Shown here piece by piece: positions 19,366 to 30,300 of a stretch of DNA of 64,000 bases. The stretch's first letter is position 1; each line of letters opens with the position of its first letter. Below the pieces are notes generated by a model that was given only the letters and a program-made list of their open reading frames with translations, had not been told where the DNA came from and made no database searches. The stretch is taken from positions 91,111 through 155,110 of the forward strand of contig JAQTQX010000007.1 in NCBI GenBank assembly GCA_028712075.1, in the 5' to 3' direction. A program made the translations under genes and the position numbers. The stretch is from Desulfuromonadaceae bacterium. Lineage in GTDB: Bacteria > Desulfobacterota > Desulfuromonadia > Geobacterales > Pseudopelobacteraceae.

Positions 19366-20402
19366 TCCACGCCCAGCATGAGACAGTTCAGCCCGCTTCC
19401 GATGCCGAGAAACGCCACTTTGTCACCGGTTTCAAGAATATCCCGCTCTGCGGCAATTGCAGCGGTCAGCGGCAGTGAAACAGTGCCCATATTGCCCAGA
19501 TACTCGTAGGTAGTAAAGTCAATTTCCGGACGGATTTCAAGGGTTTTAAGTATGGCGCTCTGATGGGCAGAACCGACCTGATGGCAGATGACCTGATCAA
19601 CCTCCTCGGATCTCCAGCCGACATGAGGGAGAAAGGCATCCCAGGTGCGCCGTCCCAACTCAACGCCGTAGTTCATGACATTGACACCGTCAGTCGACAT
19701 GGATTGAACGTAGCCCCCCTTGCCGTCAGGAGTGATCCCCCAGAGACAGAGGCGGTGGTGTTCCGGTGCGGTCTGGGTGACTCCTCCCAACAGCTTCGGA
19801 CGGGCAGAATCGGAGAAGGAGCCGTCAGTCAGCAGAATCGCTACAGCTCCCGAACCGCCTGTCAGTGTCGCCAGCGAGGCGGCAAAATGCTGCATGGTTC
19901 TTTCTTCAAGCATCCGGGCGATCATGATGTCATTGATCTCACGGGCGCTTTCACAAGAGACCACCAGACCGGCCCGTATCTGCCCCAGCTCGATCCGGTT
20001 GGCAACATCGAGAATGCCGTTCAGTACCCCGAGACAGGCATTGGAAAGATCGAATACCGCAGTTTGGCCACCGATACCAAGCTTGGCAGCAACGCGACAG
20101 GCGGTGGCAGGCTCGAACTGCTCCCGGCACACCCCTGTGTAGATAAGTGCACCGATGTCTTCAGGGGAAATACCGGTTGCGAGGAGCACTTTTCTGGCGG
20201 CGGCAATGGCACCGTGGGAAAGTGGATAGCCCGGTTCCCACCAGCGCCGTTCCCTGATACCGGTCAGCGCCTGAAGCTGCCCCGGCGCGATGCGCAGGTA
20301 CCGGTATAACGGTTCAAGGCGCGCTTCCAGTTCTGTCGATGTAACGACAACCGGTGCCAGCTCATAGCCCATTGCCTCAATAGTAACTTTTCGGTATCTC
20401 AT
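19359..20402 (-). CDS. oleA: OleA, acyl-CoA/ACP head-to-head condensing enzyme
   Basis: A 347-residue thiolase-fold protein of the KAS III type. The catalytic cysteine is C123 in DLSNACLGVLNG, with the histidine in DQVICHQVG and an asparagine in FTTYEYLGNMGT. OleA joins two fatty acyl chains by a Claisen condensation, giving a 2-alkyl-3-keto acid. Glu97 in CREQFEPAT matches the glutamate that OleA enzymes use across the dimer. Its ATG overlaps the pfaC stop (ATGA), so it is translated straight after the polyunsaturated acyl synthase, suggesting that synthase supplies its substrate. Confidence 0.92.
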   Translation of the reverse strand: MRYRKVTIEAMGYELAPVVVTSTELEARLEPLYRYLRIAPGQLQALTGIRERRWWEPGYPLSHGAIAAARKVLLATGISPEDIGALIYTGVCREQFEPATACRVAAKLGIGGQTAVFDLSNACLGVLNGILDVANRIELGQIRAGLVVSCESAREINDIMIARMLEERTMQHFAASLATLTGGSGAVAILLTDGSFSDSARPKLLGGVTQTAPEHHRLCLWGITPDGKGGYVQSMSTDGVNVMNYGVELGRRTWDAFLPHVGWRSEEVDQVICHQVGSAHQSAILKTLEIRPEIDFTTYEYLGNMGTVSLPLTAAIAAERDILETGDKVAFLGIGSGLNCLMLGVEW

Positions 20403-23400
20403 TTTTTTAACCCCATTGTTACCGTAAAATCATTCATCTGATATATCAGCTTTCCATCTACTGACAGAAAACCGTCAGCCGTCAGGGTGCGATTGTGGTC
20501 ATCGACTGATGTTACCCATGCGGTGACCGTAACCTGACTGTTGCCCGGCACGACCTGCCCACGATACAGCCAGCGGTGTCTGCTTTCAAGCGCCACCGCT
20601 GAGAGAGTATCGCCAGTACGCCATCCCCAGCGCTCAACAGCAGCAAATTTCACCAGCTGAAGAAACGATTCCAGCCCCAGCGAACCGGGGGTAACCGGAT
20701 CTTCGTAGAAATGGGCTTTGAAAAACCATTCACCAGGGTCCACGTTCTTGATGCCGCAGATATAGCCGAGACCGTTCGGCCCTCCATCCGGGACGAACAT
20801 CTCGATCCGGTCGATCATGCGCAGCTGTTTTTCCGGAAAGGGAGCTCCTTCCGGATACGGCAGCCCCCTGCTCCGCTCCACCTCGGCTCCATTTGGCTGG
20901 TACGGTCGGGCATCACGGATGCCGACCTGGTTGGCGAGCGCCTCTTTGGCGAAAAAACCGAACATGGTTTCCCCCTCATAGAGAAGCCCGTTCCGGTCGG
21001 CCACGCTGAAGTCAAATTCCTGGATGATCATACCACCACTGGTAGCCACCTTTGTCAAGGTTGCCACAGCAGTCAACGTACCGCTCTCCGGCGTCACCGG
21101 CCGGTGCTGTACCGCACTCCCCCCCAGATTGCGGAACGATATATCGGTGGGGCTGGTCAGCGCCGATCCCACGTATGCCGCCAGCCAACCGCACGGCTGC
21201 AGGGCCGTTTCCAGCAAAACAGCGAACGGCATGTGGAAGTGGCGTTCGGCGGCAAAAAACCAGGCATCGGCCGGCAGGTCATATTGAGCCTCGGCCATTG
21301 CGCCGGCTGTCATCTGCCACGGCTCACCCCGAACGGCTGTTACCCGGTCCATAAACTGAAACGGCGGTCCCGGCAGGCGGGCAATCTTACGCGCGCTGTC
21401 AAATACCGTGTAACGGTCACCAAACCCTTCAGACGGCTTGCCGTTGCTGTAGGCAAGAATCTGCTCTTTCGTGTATATGGCCGGCTTGCGGACTGCCACC
21501 CCATCCCCACCCCGACCCTCCCCTTGAAAGGGAGAGGGCAAGCGGGTTCCTCCCCCTTCAAGGGGGAGGCTAGGTGGGGGATGGGGTAGCATGTGCCGTT
21601 TCCACATCGATACCAAATGTCCCGCTGTCGTACCGGCCAAACGGGCCGACATGCCGGTAATCTCGACAATCGGCTTGCCATCGGCATACATCAAGGCATC
21701 GCAGATCACATATGGCTCGGGACAATAGCCGATTTCCCGTATTGTCACCTCATACGTGACAACTTTTGTTGTCTCCAGCACCTGGCCACGACAGCAGAGT
21801 TTGCTGGCCACACCCGGCAGCGGCTCCCAGACGGAGCTGCCCGATTCGGCCACCCACCCAAGCCGCAGCAGGTAGATGCGCAGGGTATGCATGCAGCATT
21901 CATACATCAGTGTACCGGGCATGACCCGGTCATCGACAAAGTGGCAGGTGATGAACCAGTCATCCGGATGGATATCAGCCTCGGCCCGAATGATACCGAT
22001 ACCGCAACGCCCCCCGGCAGGTTCAATTTCAATAACGCGGTGTACGAGGCGCATCCTGCCGCCCGGAATGGTCAATGGACGCGAAACCGGCAGTCCCGCA
22101 AACAGCGTCCCAAAACAGCCAGCCAGATCACCGTCACGGAGCCGGTCAAGCTGTGCGGCGTCATACCCTTCCCGAACCATCGGAACCAGTTCCTGCCAAT
22201 CATTCGGGCGAATACCGGTTGTGGGGCGCAGATCAACAGCCGGCCGAACGATTCCCTTGCCGGCGTCCAGCTCATGCTGACTGAAAAATCCGGCACAGCC
22301 GTCACGCATTGACAGCAGAGGCTGTCCATTCACCGTCGCTTCAAAGAAGAAACGAAACAGCCAGGTATCACCCTGCCGGAAGAACCGTTCGATATGGATA
22401 TCGTAATGGATAGTCTCACCGGGACCAGGGAGGCCGTGATGGAAGGTTACCACTGCATCGAGCAGTCGATAGACCGCCAAGCCACGGGTGATGAAGTCAA
22501 TGCCGAGATAACCGGACAGGAACAGATCAGCCTGGCCCGCCTCGACAGCAATACAGGTGGGAATCCGACCGCCGTCAAGATACCAGGCGTTTGCATGAAT
22601 ATCATGCTCCGTGACCACTCTGCCGTGTGTCATGGAACATGGCTCGCCTTCGACACTCATGATGCGGTCCACCAGCATCAGCGGTTCGTCCGGTAAGCGC
22701 ACACGGGTCGGAAAGCCGTCCACTTCGGCAAACCTGCTGCCAAGCATGCGACCGACTGAACCACGGGCAAATTCAAAGCACATGTCGCGGCTGAAGGTAA
22801 CAGCAGGGTTTCTCGCCTCTTCCACGTGAGGGTGAGGGAGGACATCCATAATCGGAACATCATCGCCAAGCACCTGCCGCAGATTCATTTCCAGCGTCAG
22901 AGCCTGCGCCATCGAGCGGGTAATTGTCTCGCTGGCCGCAAGGAATGCGGCGTGCGCCTCAGTATGCGACTGCTGCATCCTGGCAAACTCCTGAAACATC
23001 GAATCGACCTGACCGCCAAAGGAGGAGGAGCTACTGTCGGCACCATGGTGCGTAGTTGTCTGACCCATCGGCACGGTCGCCGAAACCTGAACAGCCGGCG
23101 GCGGCAGACGGGGCGGCTGGAATGACGCGCCTCCGAGCGGCACACGCATGACACCGGACATATGCTGAATATCTTCTTTTGATTCTGTTCCATCGAAAAG
23201 AGGGGCGAGATCGACCGGTACCCGTTCAGCAATCAGATTGGCCACCAGCCGCAGGAATGCCGACACCGGATCCTGGCCGGCATAACAGGCCGAGCGGGCC
23301 AGATGCGGACGCACACCAAGAATACGCGCGATCATGCGACTGCATGACGCACCGGGCCCCATCTCTATAAACAGCCTGACCCCGTCCCGATATGCCGCCT

Positions 23401-26400
23401 CAATGACCGCAGGATAGCTGAGACCATGAAGAGCCTGACCAAGTATTGATTTAGCGGCGCTTTCCCGGGTAACCTCGTAGGAGTCCCCCGTGACACCGCT
23501 GTAATAGACGACACCATCCGGCACTGTGGTCGGGAACAGATGTAGATCATGATACGGGGCGGCAACCGGCGCAGTCACCTCGCAATGAACCGTAGTAACC
23601 CCCTGCAGCGGAAAATAGCGGCAGCCAAGCGCAGTAACCAGTTGGGCAACGGCATCGGCATCGCCGCCGACAACACACTCTTCAGGAGTATTGACGATCA
23701 GGAGATAGGCATGAGGAAATGTCGGGAGCGTCTCGCGCACCTTCTGTTCCGGAGCGTTTACCACGCCAAGGCTCCATTGTACCGGCGTGCCGTCAGGCAG
23801 TCCCCAGGCTTGCTGCACAGCCCGGCACTCTCCGGCCAGATCATGAGTGAACAGGGTTGATTCTTTCATGCGGATAAACATTCCGTCCCGGTCGCGCCAA
23901 CTTCTCAGAGCGAAGAGTCCTGCCGACTCACCAAGGCTGTAGCCGATAACAGCAGCGGGGTGGACACCACACTGCTGCACCAGATCGCTAACGGCACAGC
24001 CGATTGCCACCTGAGCGAAAATAACGGCTCGATGGTCATCGTTGAACAGTGCGGCTGGCGCTCCATTCCAGAACAGTTCCGGCTGGAACTGGGCGCGCAG
24101 CAGGAGATTCTCCCGATCCTGACGCCGCATGATGTCGGGCCAGCGGCTGAACAGTTCCATAGCCATGCCGGCGTAGTGGTTCCCGGAACCGGGGAAAACA
24201 AATGCAAGCTTACCGATCGGGCCGAGCGGCCGGGATGAATAAAAGAGCCGGTCGCGCAAAGCCGGAGATGCATCAGCCGCGGCCGTTCCGCTGTCGAGGG
24301 TTGAACGTCCCACTGCTATCAACGCCGCCAGTTCTTCGGAACTTCTGGCAACCATTGCCATAGCGCACAGCTTACCGGCTGCGGCCATGTAGCGTGTGCA
24401 GCAGTTTGATGCCATCTGTTGAAACGATATTTCCGGCACGGTGGAAAGTACAAATGTGAGAGCATCGAGCTCCTGATGAAGTTCAGCCGGGGTATCACCG
24501 GCAAGGGCAAACAGACTTTCAGCACCCGTTCCAAGCGGCGCACGTCCCGAACTACCATCATCGGAGCTACCAGCATCAAATCCTTCAAGAACCAGGTGAC
24601 TGCAGGAACCGTCGACACTGCAGACACTGACTCCGGCGCGACGCGGTCCGTCAGCCCGGTTGCGCAGCCAGTAGCGGGAAGATCCGGGAAAATAGAGTGA
24701 GGAGTTTTCAGGCAGATTCTGATGCGGCACAGTAAGGCCACGGCATCCGGGGATGATTTCATGGTACAGGGCCAGACAGCCGCTCACCAGTGAAGCGAGT
24801 CCGGAGGCTGCGCCACTGTGTCCGATCTCCCCTTTGACGCTCCGGACCGCACAGGATCTGGCAGCAGAGTGATCAGAAGCAAAATAACCGGAGAGAGCGG
24901 CCAGCTCCATGCTATCCTGCGCAGGAGTACCAGCGCCGCTCGCTTCAATATAGCTGACGGATGATGAGTCAACCCCCGCATCTGAATATGCCCGCTCAAG
25001 GGCATATCGATAGACATCACTTCCGGAGTCAACAGCAGCGCCGCTTGCGGTGCCGATACCACGAATCACGGCGTAAATGCGGTCGCCATCACGCTCGGCA
25101 TCTTCAAGGCGCTTGAGAACAACGGCGCAGGCACCTTCACCGATGATGACACCGTCTGCAGCGGCATCAAAAGGGGTGCTGTTCCCGGAGCGTGAACTGG
25201 GGAGCAGTGCATGCTGGCCAAGCACCGCCCGCAGATCTCCAGCCAGATCGACGGCACCGACCAGCGCCTGATCCAACTCATTGGCCTGCAACAGGCGCAT
25301 TGCCGTCTCCAAGGCCTTGATGCCGGAATTCTCCTCACTGGAAACGGTGTGACTCGGCCCGCCGATCCTGAATTCCCGGGCGATTCTACTCGCTACAACG
25401 CTGCCGAGCGCACCCATGGTACGGTTGGAGTTCAGAGGTGGCCCAACGGCGGTGCGCAGCTGAGCGGTCCACTCCGCGAGTTCATCCGGTGAAAGATCGC
25501 GCCCCAATTGTTGTGCCCAGAGCGAAGCCTGTTCTGGCAGAGTCCAGCGCAGGCTGAAATTGGTGCTGTTCAGATCGAGCGCAATACCGATGAATACGCC
25601 GGCAGACAGATTATCAGTGCGGTCGATCCCGGCATCCTGCAGCGCTTCAGCGGCGGTCTGCAGCATAAGAAGCTGCTGAGGGAGCATTTCCTCCATTTCA
25701 CGCGGCGGAATACGGAACTGATTGGCCGGAAGCGCCACTTCATCCATATAGAAACCGGCAAACGGAGTGGAGGCAAACCCTTCCTCGCGAAACCAGGAGC
25801 TCTGATCCGCACCATGCCACCCCAAGGGAACCGACGGTGAGTCCTCTCTGCCGGTACCACCCAGAACCCGCTGCTGAAATGCCTGCAACGACTGCCATGG
25901 ACCGAAACGGGCAGACATGCCGACAACCGCAATGGAGCTACGTGTCGCATTGTTATGAGGAGGAAGGGTTCCTGCTGAAACGGAGGCAGAAGGTAGCCAC
26001 TCTTCGATGAGCAAATGAGCGTTGATACCGCCAAAGCCAAAAGCACTGACGGCAGCCCGCCGGGGAATACCGTCCCCCCTGCGGTGCCACGGTTCAGCAG
26101 CCTGCAGAACGCGAAACGGGCTTTCCGCAAGTGCCATGCCCGGCTGTGGAGATTTAAACTGCGCCGTAGGCGGTAGCGTCTCATGTTGCATCGCCAGCAG
26201 GACCTTGGTCAGGGCGGCTCCACCGGCAGCGGTCAGGAGATGACCGATGTTGGATTTGACAGAGCCGATAACGCAGCCGTTGCCATTTTGCACGGTATCG
26301 CCCCACAACTGACGGAGGCTGGCAACTTCCACCGCATCGCCAACCGGGGTACCGGTGGCATGGCATTCAATCAGGTCAACGTCGTGCGGACTCCATCCGG

Positions 26401-27340
26401 CCTTGACGTATGCGGCACGCATGGCGCGTAACTGCCCTTCCGACATCGGCGCAAGCAGACTGCCGCCAACATCATTTGCAAGGCCGACACCCCTGATGAC
26501 GGCATAGATCCGGTCGCCGTGCGCCACAGCATCTTCCGTACGCTTCAGCAGGAACAGACCGGCTCCCTCGCCCACAACAAGGCCGTCACCTTCTGCGTCA
26601 AACGGAGAGCAGACACCTCGTTTGGACAGAGCGCGCAACTGGGAAAAGCCCATTTGGGTAAAAAGCGGATCAGGGCGCGAAACCCCGCCGGACAACATGG
26701 CATCAACCCTGCCTGACAACAGCTCATCAACTGCACGTTTGATGGCATACAGCGATGATGCGCAAGCGGCGTCAAGCGTACAGCAGCCGCCTCCAAGACC
26801 AAGTGCCCGGGCGAGAATGCCGGCAGGCAGGCCGGCGACATAGCGGTTTTGTAACGATGTGGGAATAGTGGGTGACGATTTTCCGGTGACCAGTTCTTCA
26901 AACGTCCGGCCAAGCCAGTTGCGGGTTAATGAAGCGGACGTTTCACTCGGCAGAGCCAAGTTGCCGATGACAACACCGATCCGGGAGAGATCAAGCGGTG
27001 CAGTCACGCCATCGTCAAAGGCACGTTTCCCGGCATGGATCAACAGATGAAAGAGGGGATCAAGCCCCTCCAAAAGGGCACCGTCAATGGCAAGCCCCGG
27101 AAGTGATGTCGCGGAGGGGAGGTCATTGATAAAACAGCCGATCCGCGAATAGACGCAGTCCGTTGTGCCCGATTGAGAAGCAAAGACCGCGTCGGTTGCA
27201 ACGGCCCAGCGCCCATCAGGTACCTCGCGAAACGAACTTCTACCCGTTTTGATATTGTTCCAAAACGAGGTAAGGTCGGATGCATCAGGGAACATACCGC
27301 CGATCCCGACTATGGCGACAGTACCACCATATTCTTTCAT
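20399..27340 (-). CDS. pfaC: PfaC-type synthase, KS-CLF-AT-DHx4
   Basis: A 2313-residue multidomain protein. An active ketosynthase comes first (C193 in DAACASS; histidines in ECHATGTPVGD and SNIGH). A second KS lacks the cysteine (VSSEENSG), marking a chain-length factor. An acyltransferase follows (FPGSGNHYAGM; S1135 in GYSLGES). Then come four FabA-like hotdog segments in two pairs (for example LMLVDRIMSV, RMRLVHRVIEI, FQFMDRVTAV, LRMIDRIEMF). Having the AT inside PfaC resembles the myxobacterial Pfa3 layout rather than the Shewanella one. ATG 27340 was chosen: it overlaps the pfaA stop as TGATG and has GGAAG seven bases upstream. A 96-bp repeat is embedded in frame near residues 1918-1949. 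Confidence 0.93.
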   Translation of the reverse strand: MKEYGGTVAIVGIGGMFPDASDLTSFWNNIKTGRSSFREVPDGRWAVATDAVFASQSGTTDCVYSRIGCFINDLPSATSLPGLAIDGALLEGLDPLFHLLIHAGKRAFDDGVTAPLDLSRIGVVIGNLALPSETSASLTRNWLGRTFEELVTGKSSPTIPTSLQNRYVAGLPAGILARALGLGGGCCTLDAACASSLYAIKRAVDELLSGRVDAMLSGGVSRPDPLFTQMGFSQLRALSKRGVCSPFDAEGDGLVVGEGAGLFLLKRTEDAVAHGDRIYAVIRGVGLANDVGGSLLAPMSEGQLRAMRAAYVKAGWSPHDVDLIECHATGTPVGDAVEVASLRQLWGDTVQNGNGCVIGSVKSNIGHLLTAAGGAALTKVLLAMQHETLPPTAQFKSPQPGMALAESPFRVLQAAEPWHRRGDGIPRRAAVSAFGFGGINAHLLIEEWLPSASVSAGTLPPHNNATRSSIAVVGMSARFGPWQSLQAFQQRVLGGTGREDSPSVPLGWHGADQSSWFREEGFASTPFAGFYMDEVALPANQFRIPPREMEEMLPQQLLMLQTAAEALQDAGIDRTDNLSAGVFIGIALDLNSTNFSLRWTLPEQASLWAQQLGRDLSPDELAEWTAQLRTAVGPPLNSNRTMGALGSVVASRIAREFRIGGPSHTVSSEENSGIKALETAMRLLQANELDQALVGAVDLAGDLRAVLGQHALLPSSRSGNSTPFDAAADGVIIGEGACAVVLKRLEDAERDGDRIYAVIRGIGTASGAAVDSGSDVYRYALERAYSDAGVDSSSVSYIEASGAGTPAQDSMELAALSGYFASDHSAARSCAVRSVKGEIGHSGAASGLASLVSGCLALYHEIIPGCRGLTVPHQNLPENSSLYFPGSSRYWLRNRADGPRRAGVSVCSVDGSCSHLVLEGFDAGSSDDGSSGRAPLGTGAESLFALAGDTPAELHQELDALTFVLSTVPEISFQQMASNCCTRYMAAAGKLCAMAMVARSSEELAALIAVGRSTLDSGTAAADASPALRDRLFYSSRPLGPIGKLAFVFPGSGNHYAGMAMELFSRWPDIMRRQDRENLLLRAQFQPELFWNGAPAALFNDDHRAVIFAQVAIGCAVSDLVQQCGVHPAAVIGYSLGESAGLFALRSWRDRDGMFIRMKESTLFTHDLAGECRAVQQAWGLPDGTPVQWSLGVVNAPEQKVRETLPTFPHAYLLIVNTPEECVVGGDADAVAQLVTALGCRYFPLQGVTTVHCEVTAPVAAPYHDLHLFPTTVPDGVVYYSGVTGDSYEVTRESAAKSILGQALHGLSYPAVIEAAYRDGVRLFIEMGPGASCSRMIARILGVRPHLARSACYAGQDPVSAFLRLVANLIAERVPVDLAPLFDGTESKEDIQHMSGVMRVPLGGASFQPPRLPPPAVQVSATVPMGQTTTHHGADSSSSSFGGQVDSMFQEFARMQQSHTEAHAAFLAASETITRSMAQALTLEMNLRQVLGDDVPIMDVLPHPHVEEARNPAVTFSRDMCFEFARGSVGRMLGSRFAEVDGFPTRVRLPDEPLMLVDRIMSVEGEPCSMTHGRVVTEHDIHANAWYLDGGRIPTCIAVEAGQADLFLSGYLGIDFITRGLAVYRLLDAVVTFHHGLPGPGETIHYDIHIERFFRQGDTWLFRFFFEATVNGQPLLSMRDGCAGFFSQHELDAGKGIVRPAVDLRPTTGIRPNDWQELVPMVREGYDAAQLDRLRDGDLAGCFGTLFAGLPVSRPLTIPGGRMRLVHRVIEIEPAGGRCGIGIIRAEADIHPDDWFITCHFVDDRVMPGTLMYECCMHTLRIYLLRLGWVAESGSSVWEPLPGVASKLCCRGQVLETTKVVTYEVTIREIGYCPEPYVICDALMYADGKPIVEITGMSARLAGTTAGHLVSMWKRHMLPHPPPSLPLEGGGTRLPSPFQGEGRGGDGVAVRKPAIYTKEQILAYSNGKPSEGFGDRYTVFDSARKIARLPGPPFQFMDRVTAVRGEPWQMTAGAMAEAQYDLPADAWFFAAERHFHMPFAVLLETALQPCGWLAAYVGSALTSPTDISFRNLGGSAVQHRPVTPESGTLTAVATLTKVATSGGMIIQEFDFSVADRNGLLYEGETMFGFFAKEALANQVGIRDARPYQPNGAEVERSRGLPYPEGAPFPEKQLRMIDRIEMFVPDGGPNGLGYICGIKNVDPGEWFFKAHFYEDPVTPGSLGLESFLQLVKFAAVERWGWRTGDTLSAVALESRHRWLYRGQVVPGNSQVTVTAWVTSVDDHNRTLTADGFLSVDGKLIYQMNDFTVTMGLKK
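21495..21590. repeat. In-frame palindromic repeat inside pfaC
   Basis: A 96-bp GC-rich element with near-complementary outer arms (ACCCCATCCCCACC on the left, GGTGGGGGATGGGGT on the right) and two inner hairpins such as CCTCCCCCTTCAAGGGGGAGG. It is the kind of palindrome found between genes in Geobacter relatives; related copies lie at 35485 and 50061. Here it encodes about 32 residues (PHPPPSLPLEGGG and following) in the linker between the second and third hotdog domains and keeps the frame, since 96 is divisible by three. Confidence 0.85.
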
Positions 27341-30300
27341 CAAGCTACTTCCAGATCTACGCACTCCGCTTCAGCCAGTTGGTTGCGCGAAAACACCTGT
27401 TGCAGGGAGGGATCGATGACACACTCGTACTGTTCCAGGCGGGCGACCAATGTGCCGCTGTTCCGGTCAAGAAATTCAATATCAGCCGTAGCGCTGTGCG
27501 TATGTTCTGACGTTACCCTGATCAGAATTTGTGCCCCTTCACGAGGGAAACTCTCCTGAAACTGACGATAGCGTCCGGCAAATACAGGGAGACACCCGGA
27601 TCCGGAGCGCTCGAAGCTCCAGAGAATCATCAACTGGAAAGCACAGTCGATGACAAGGGGATCAGTAAGCCAGAAACTCCGTAACGGCTGCCGTATCCAG
27701 TGTTCCGGCTTGGGAGCAGCAGATGCGACTGCAGTAATGCCCTTCTCAGAGCATCCTTCGATCTTTTCGATACCGTGCAGCAGCGGTCCGTGAAAAAGGC
27801 GTCCGGTATTATATGCAGCCATCGGATAAGCGTTGAACGAAGTAGAAGATGAATACGCAATTGAGCGGATACCCTCGGGCAATTTTGCAGCCAGCACTAT
27901 TTCGGCACGCGCATGCAGAATTTTGTTGCCGGTGTCCGGACTGCTGACCAGTTCGACAGGAATCAGATACAGGGACTCGCGCTTCTCGGCTCGTCCCGCC
28001 AGAACACTCAGGGGACAGGAGTTACCCTGATCAAAGACAACTCCCTTGCAGATGCGCAGATTATTGAAGCCATGAAAACGAAAACCGGGATTGCCGTGCA
28101 ACGCTCCATGGGCAAGCCATTCGACGATCATGGCGGCCGGGAGAACCGCCCTGCCGTCAATAACATGGGAACTCAGGAAAGGAAATTCTTTGATATTTAA
28201 CGCAAGCGTGAAAGCTTCCGTAAGCGGCGCGGCAGGCAGAGGCGGAGCGACTGCCGAAAACCCGGTCGATGATGATGCCAGTGCGATAATTTCGACCGGC
28301 TCTCCAGAGGCAGAAATCTCCCGTACCAGCAGTTTTCCACCCTCGTTCAGGTCAATCAGGCCGATACCTTCGTCAGCAAACACTTTTTTCAGTGACGGAG
28401 TAACCATTCCGCCATCCCACGGCCCCCAGTTGATGCTGACCGTGCGGCACGCAAGACGCCGTCGAGCCTCGGATTGTGCCATTTTATTGAGCACTTCATT
28501 GGCAACGGCGTAATCCACCTGACCCCGGCGGCCAAAGCGTCCGGATGTTGAGGAAAACAGGGCGATAAAGCGCAGGTCGTCGGAGGCTGTTGCATCAAGC
28601 AGTGCCCGTAATCCGGCAACTTTGGTGCTGTAAACCAGACCGAACTGTTCCAGAGTCTTGTCACAGATGAGATGATCGGCCAGTACGCCGGCGCCATGCA
28701 CAATTCCCCGGAGTGGCCCCTGTTTCCGGCGAATTTCTTCGCACAGACCAGCAACGGCCGCAGCATCACGAATATCCACGGAACGATAAAGCACCTTCCC
28801 GCCATTATCAACAATTGCTGCCATGGTCGCCTTCAGCTCACGTCCCGCAACAACTGCCTGATAGCGTTCTTCAATATCCCGCGGATGGAGCTTTTTAGTT
28901 GCGCGTTCAAGTATGGCACGTTTGATCGAACTTTCATCATGCAGCGGTATCAACCATTCCGCTTCCTGGAGCGGTTCGGGTGTACGCCCCACAAGAACCA
29001 GCAACGGCTGGAAGGCTTTCGCCAGAGCAATAGCAACAGCAGCTGTAACTCCGCGCCCGCCGCCGGTAATAATAACCGCATCTCCGGGCTGCAATGGAGA
29101 TATTGCCTGCGGTTCACAGTGTGATAAATCAACGAGTGCAAGCGCAATTTTTTCTGACGGCGTCAGACCGACTTCAAGAGGCCCGGACGCCAGCAGCTCG
29201 TCCGCGACAGCTTTGGCCTCTGCAGCGGTGTCGGCAAACAGCCCAACATCAATCGCCTTGCAGGATACTTCACTCCATTCGCATGCTGCTGTTTTTGCCA
29301 GGCCGGCGAGTCCTCCGGAAAGCGGGTCCGCTATACGAGTGCCGTTGCCGCAGCCAAACGAACCGTCAAGGCGCGATATCGTTGCAAAGAGCGCTCCGCC
29401 GTTACCCCCTGACCGGAGCAGAACGGATGCGGCACTTTTCACCAGCAAAAAAGCATTCTCGAAAAACGTGTCATCGGCGCCCCCTGCAGGAGCACAGATC
29501 ACCAGCCCGACAAGCTCTGCAGCAGGTGCATTCATAAACGCATCCTCAATATCAACCAGGCAGGCCGTATGTCCGGAAGCGTTAATCAGGGCACACAGCT
29601 CTGCAGAAAACTCGGAACCGTCGTTGGTGATCCAGATGGAACCTTTTTCAGCAAGCTTCAGCGCCTGGCGGTCAGCAACAAGCGGAACCGGGACAATGGT
29701 GCTCCGGTTTACCGACACGGCTGAACCGCTGGCAGCGCAGGAAATGGCACTCTGTACATCAGGCTGATGTACCGGCGCAGGCCCAGCCCCGGATTCCAGA
29801 TGACGGGCTATCTCACCAAGGGTGTGCAGACTGCCAAGATGTTCCGGACCGATAACCGGGGAGCCGGGGAGGCGTTCCTGAAGCGCCGACAGAATCTCCA
29901 CCCGCTTGATCGAATCAATGCCGAGATCGGAATCAAGACCCATCTCCAGCTCCAGCATCTCAACCGGATAGCCGGTCTTCTCGCTGACGACAGCCAGCAG
30001 TGTCTCGGTGACAGCATTATTATCCGGAGTAGCAACCGTGGCTGGCGTTGCAGACACCACACCTGCACCGAGATGACGAGCTATCTCGCCAAGAGTGTGC
30101 AGGCTGCCGAGATGTTCCGGACCGATAACCGGGGAGCCGGGGAGGCGTTCCTGAAGCGCCGACAGAATTTCCACCCGCTTGATCGAATCAATGCCGAGAT
30201 CGGAATCAAGACCCATCTCCAGCTCCAGCATCTCAACCGGATAGCCGGTCTTCTCGCTGACGACAGCCAGCAGTGTCTTGGTGACAGTGTTAGTATCCGG

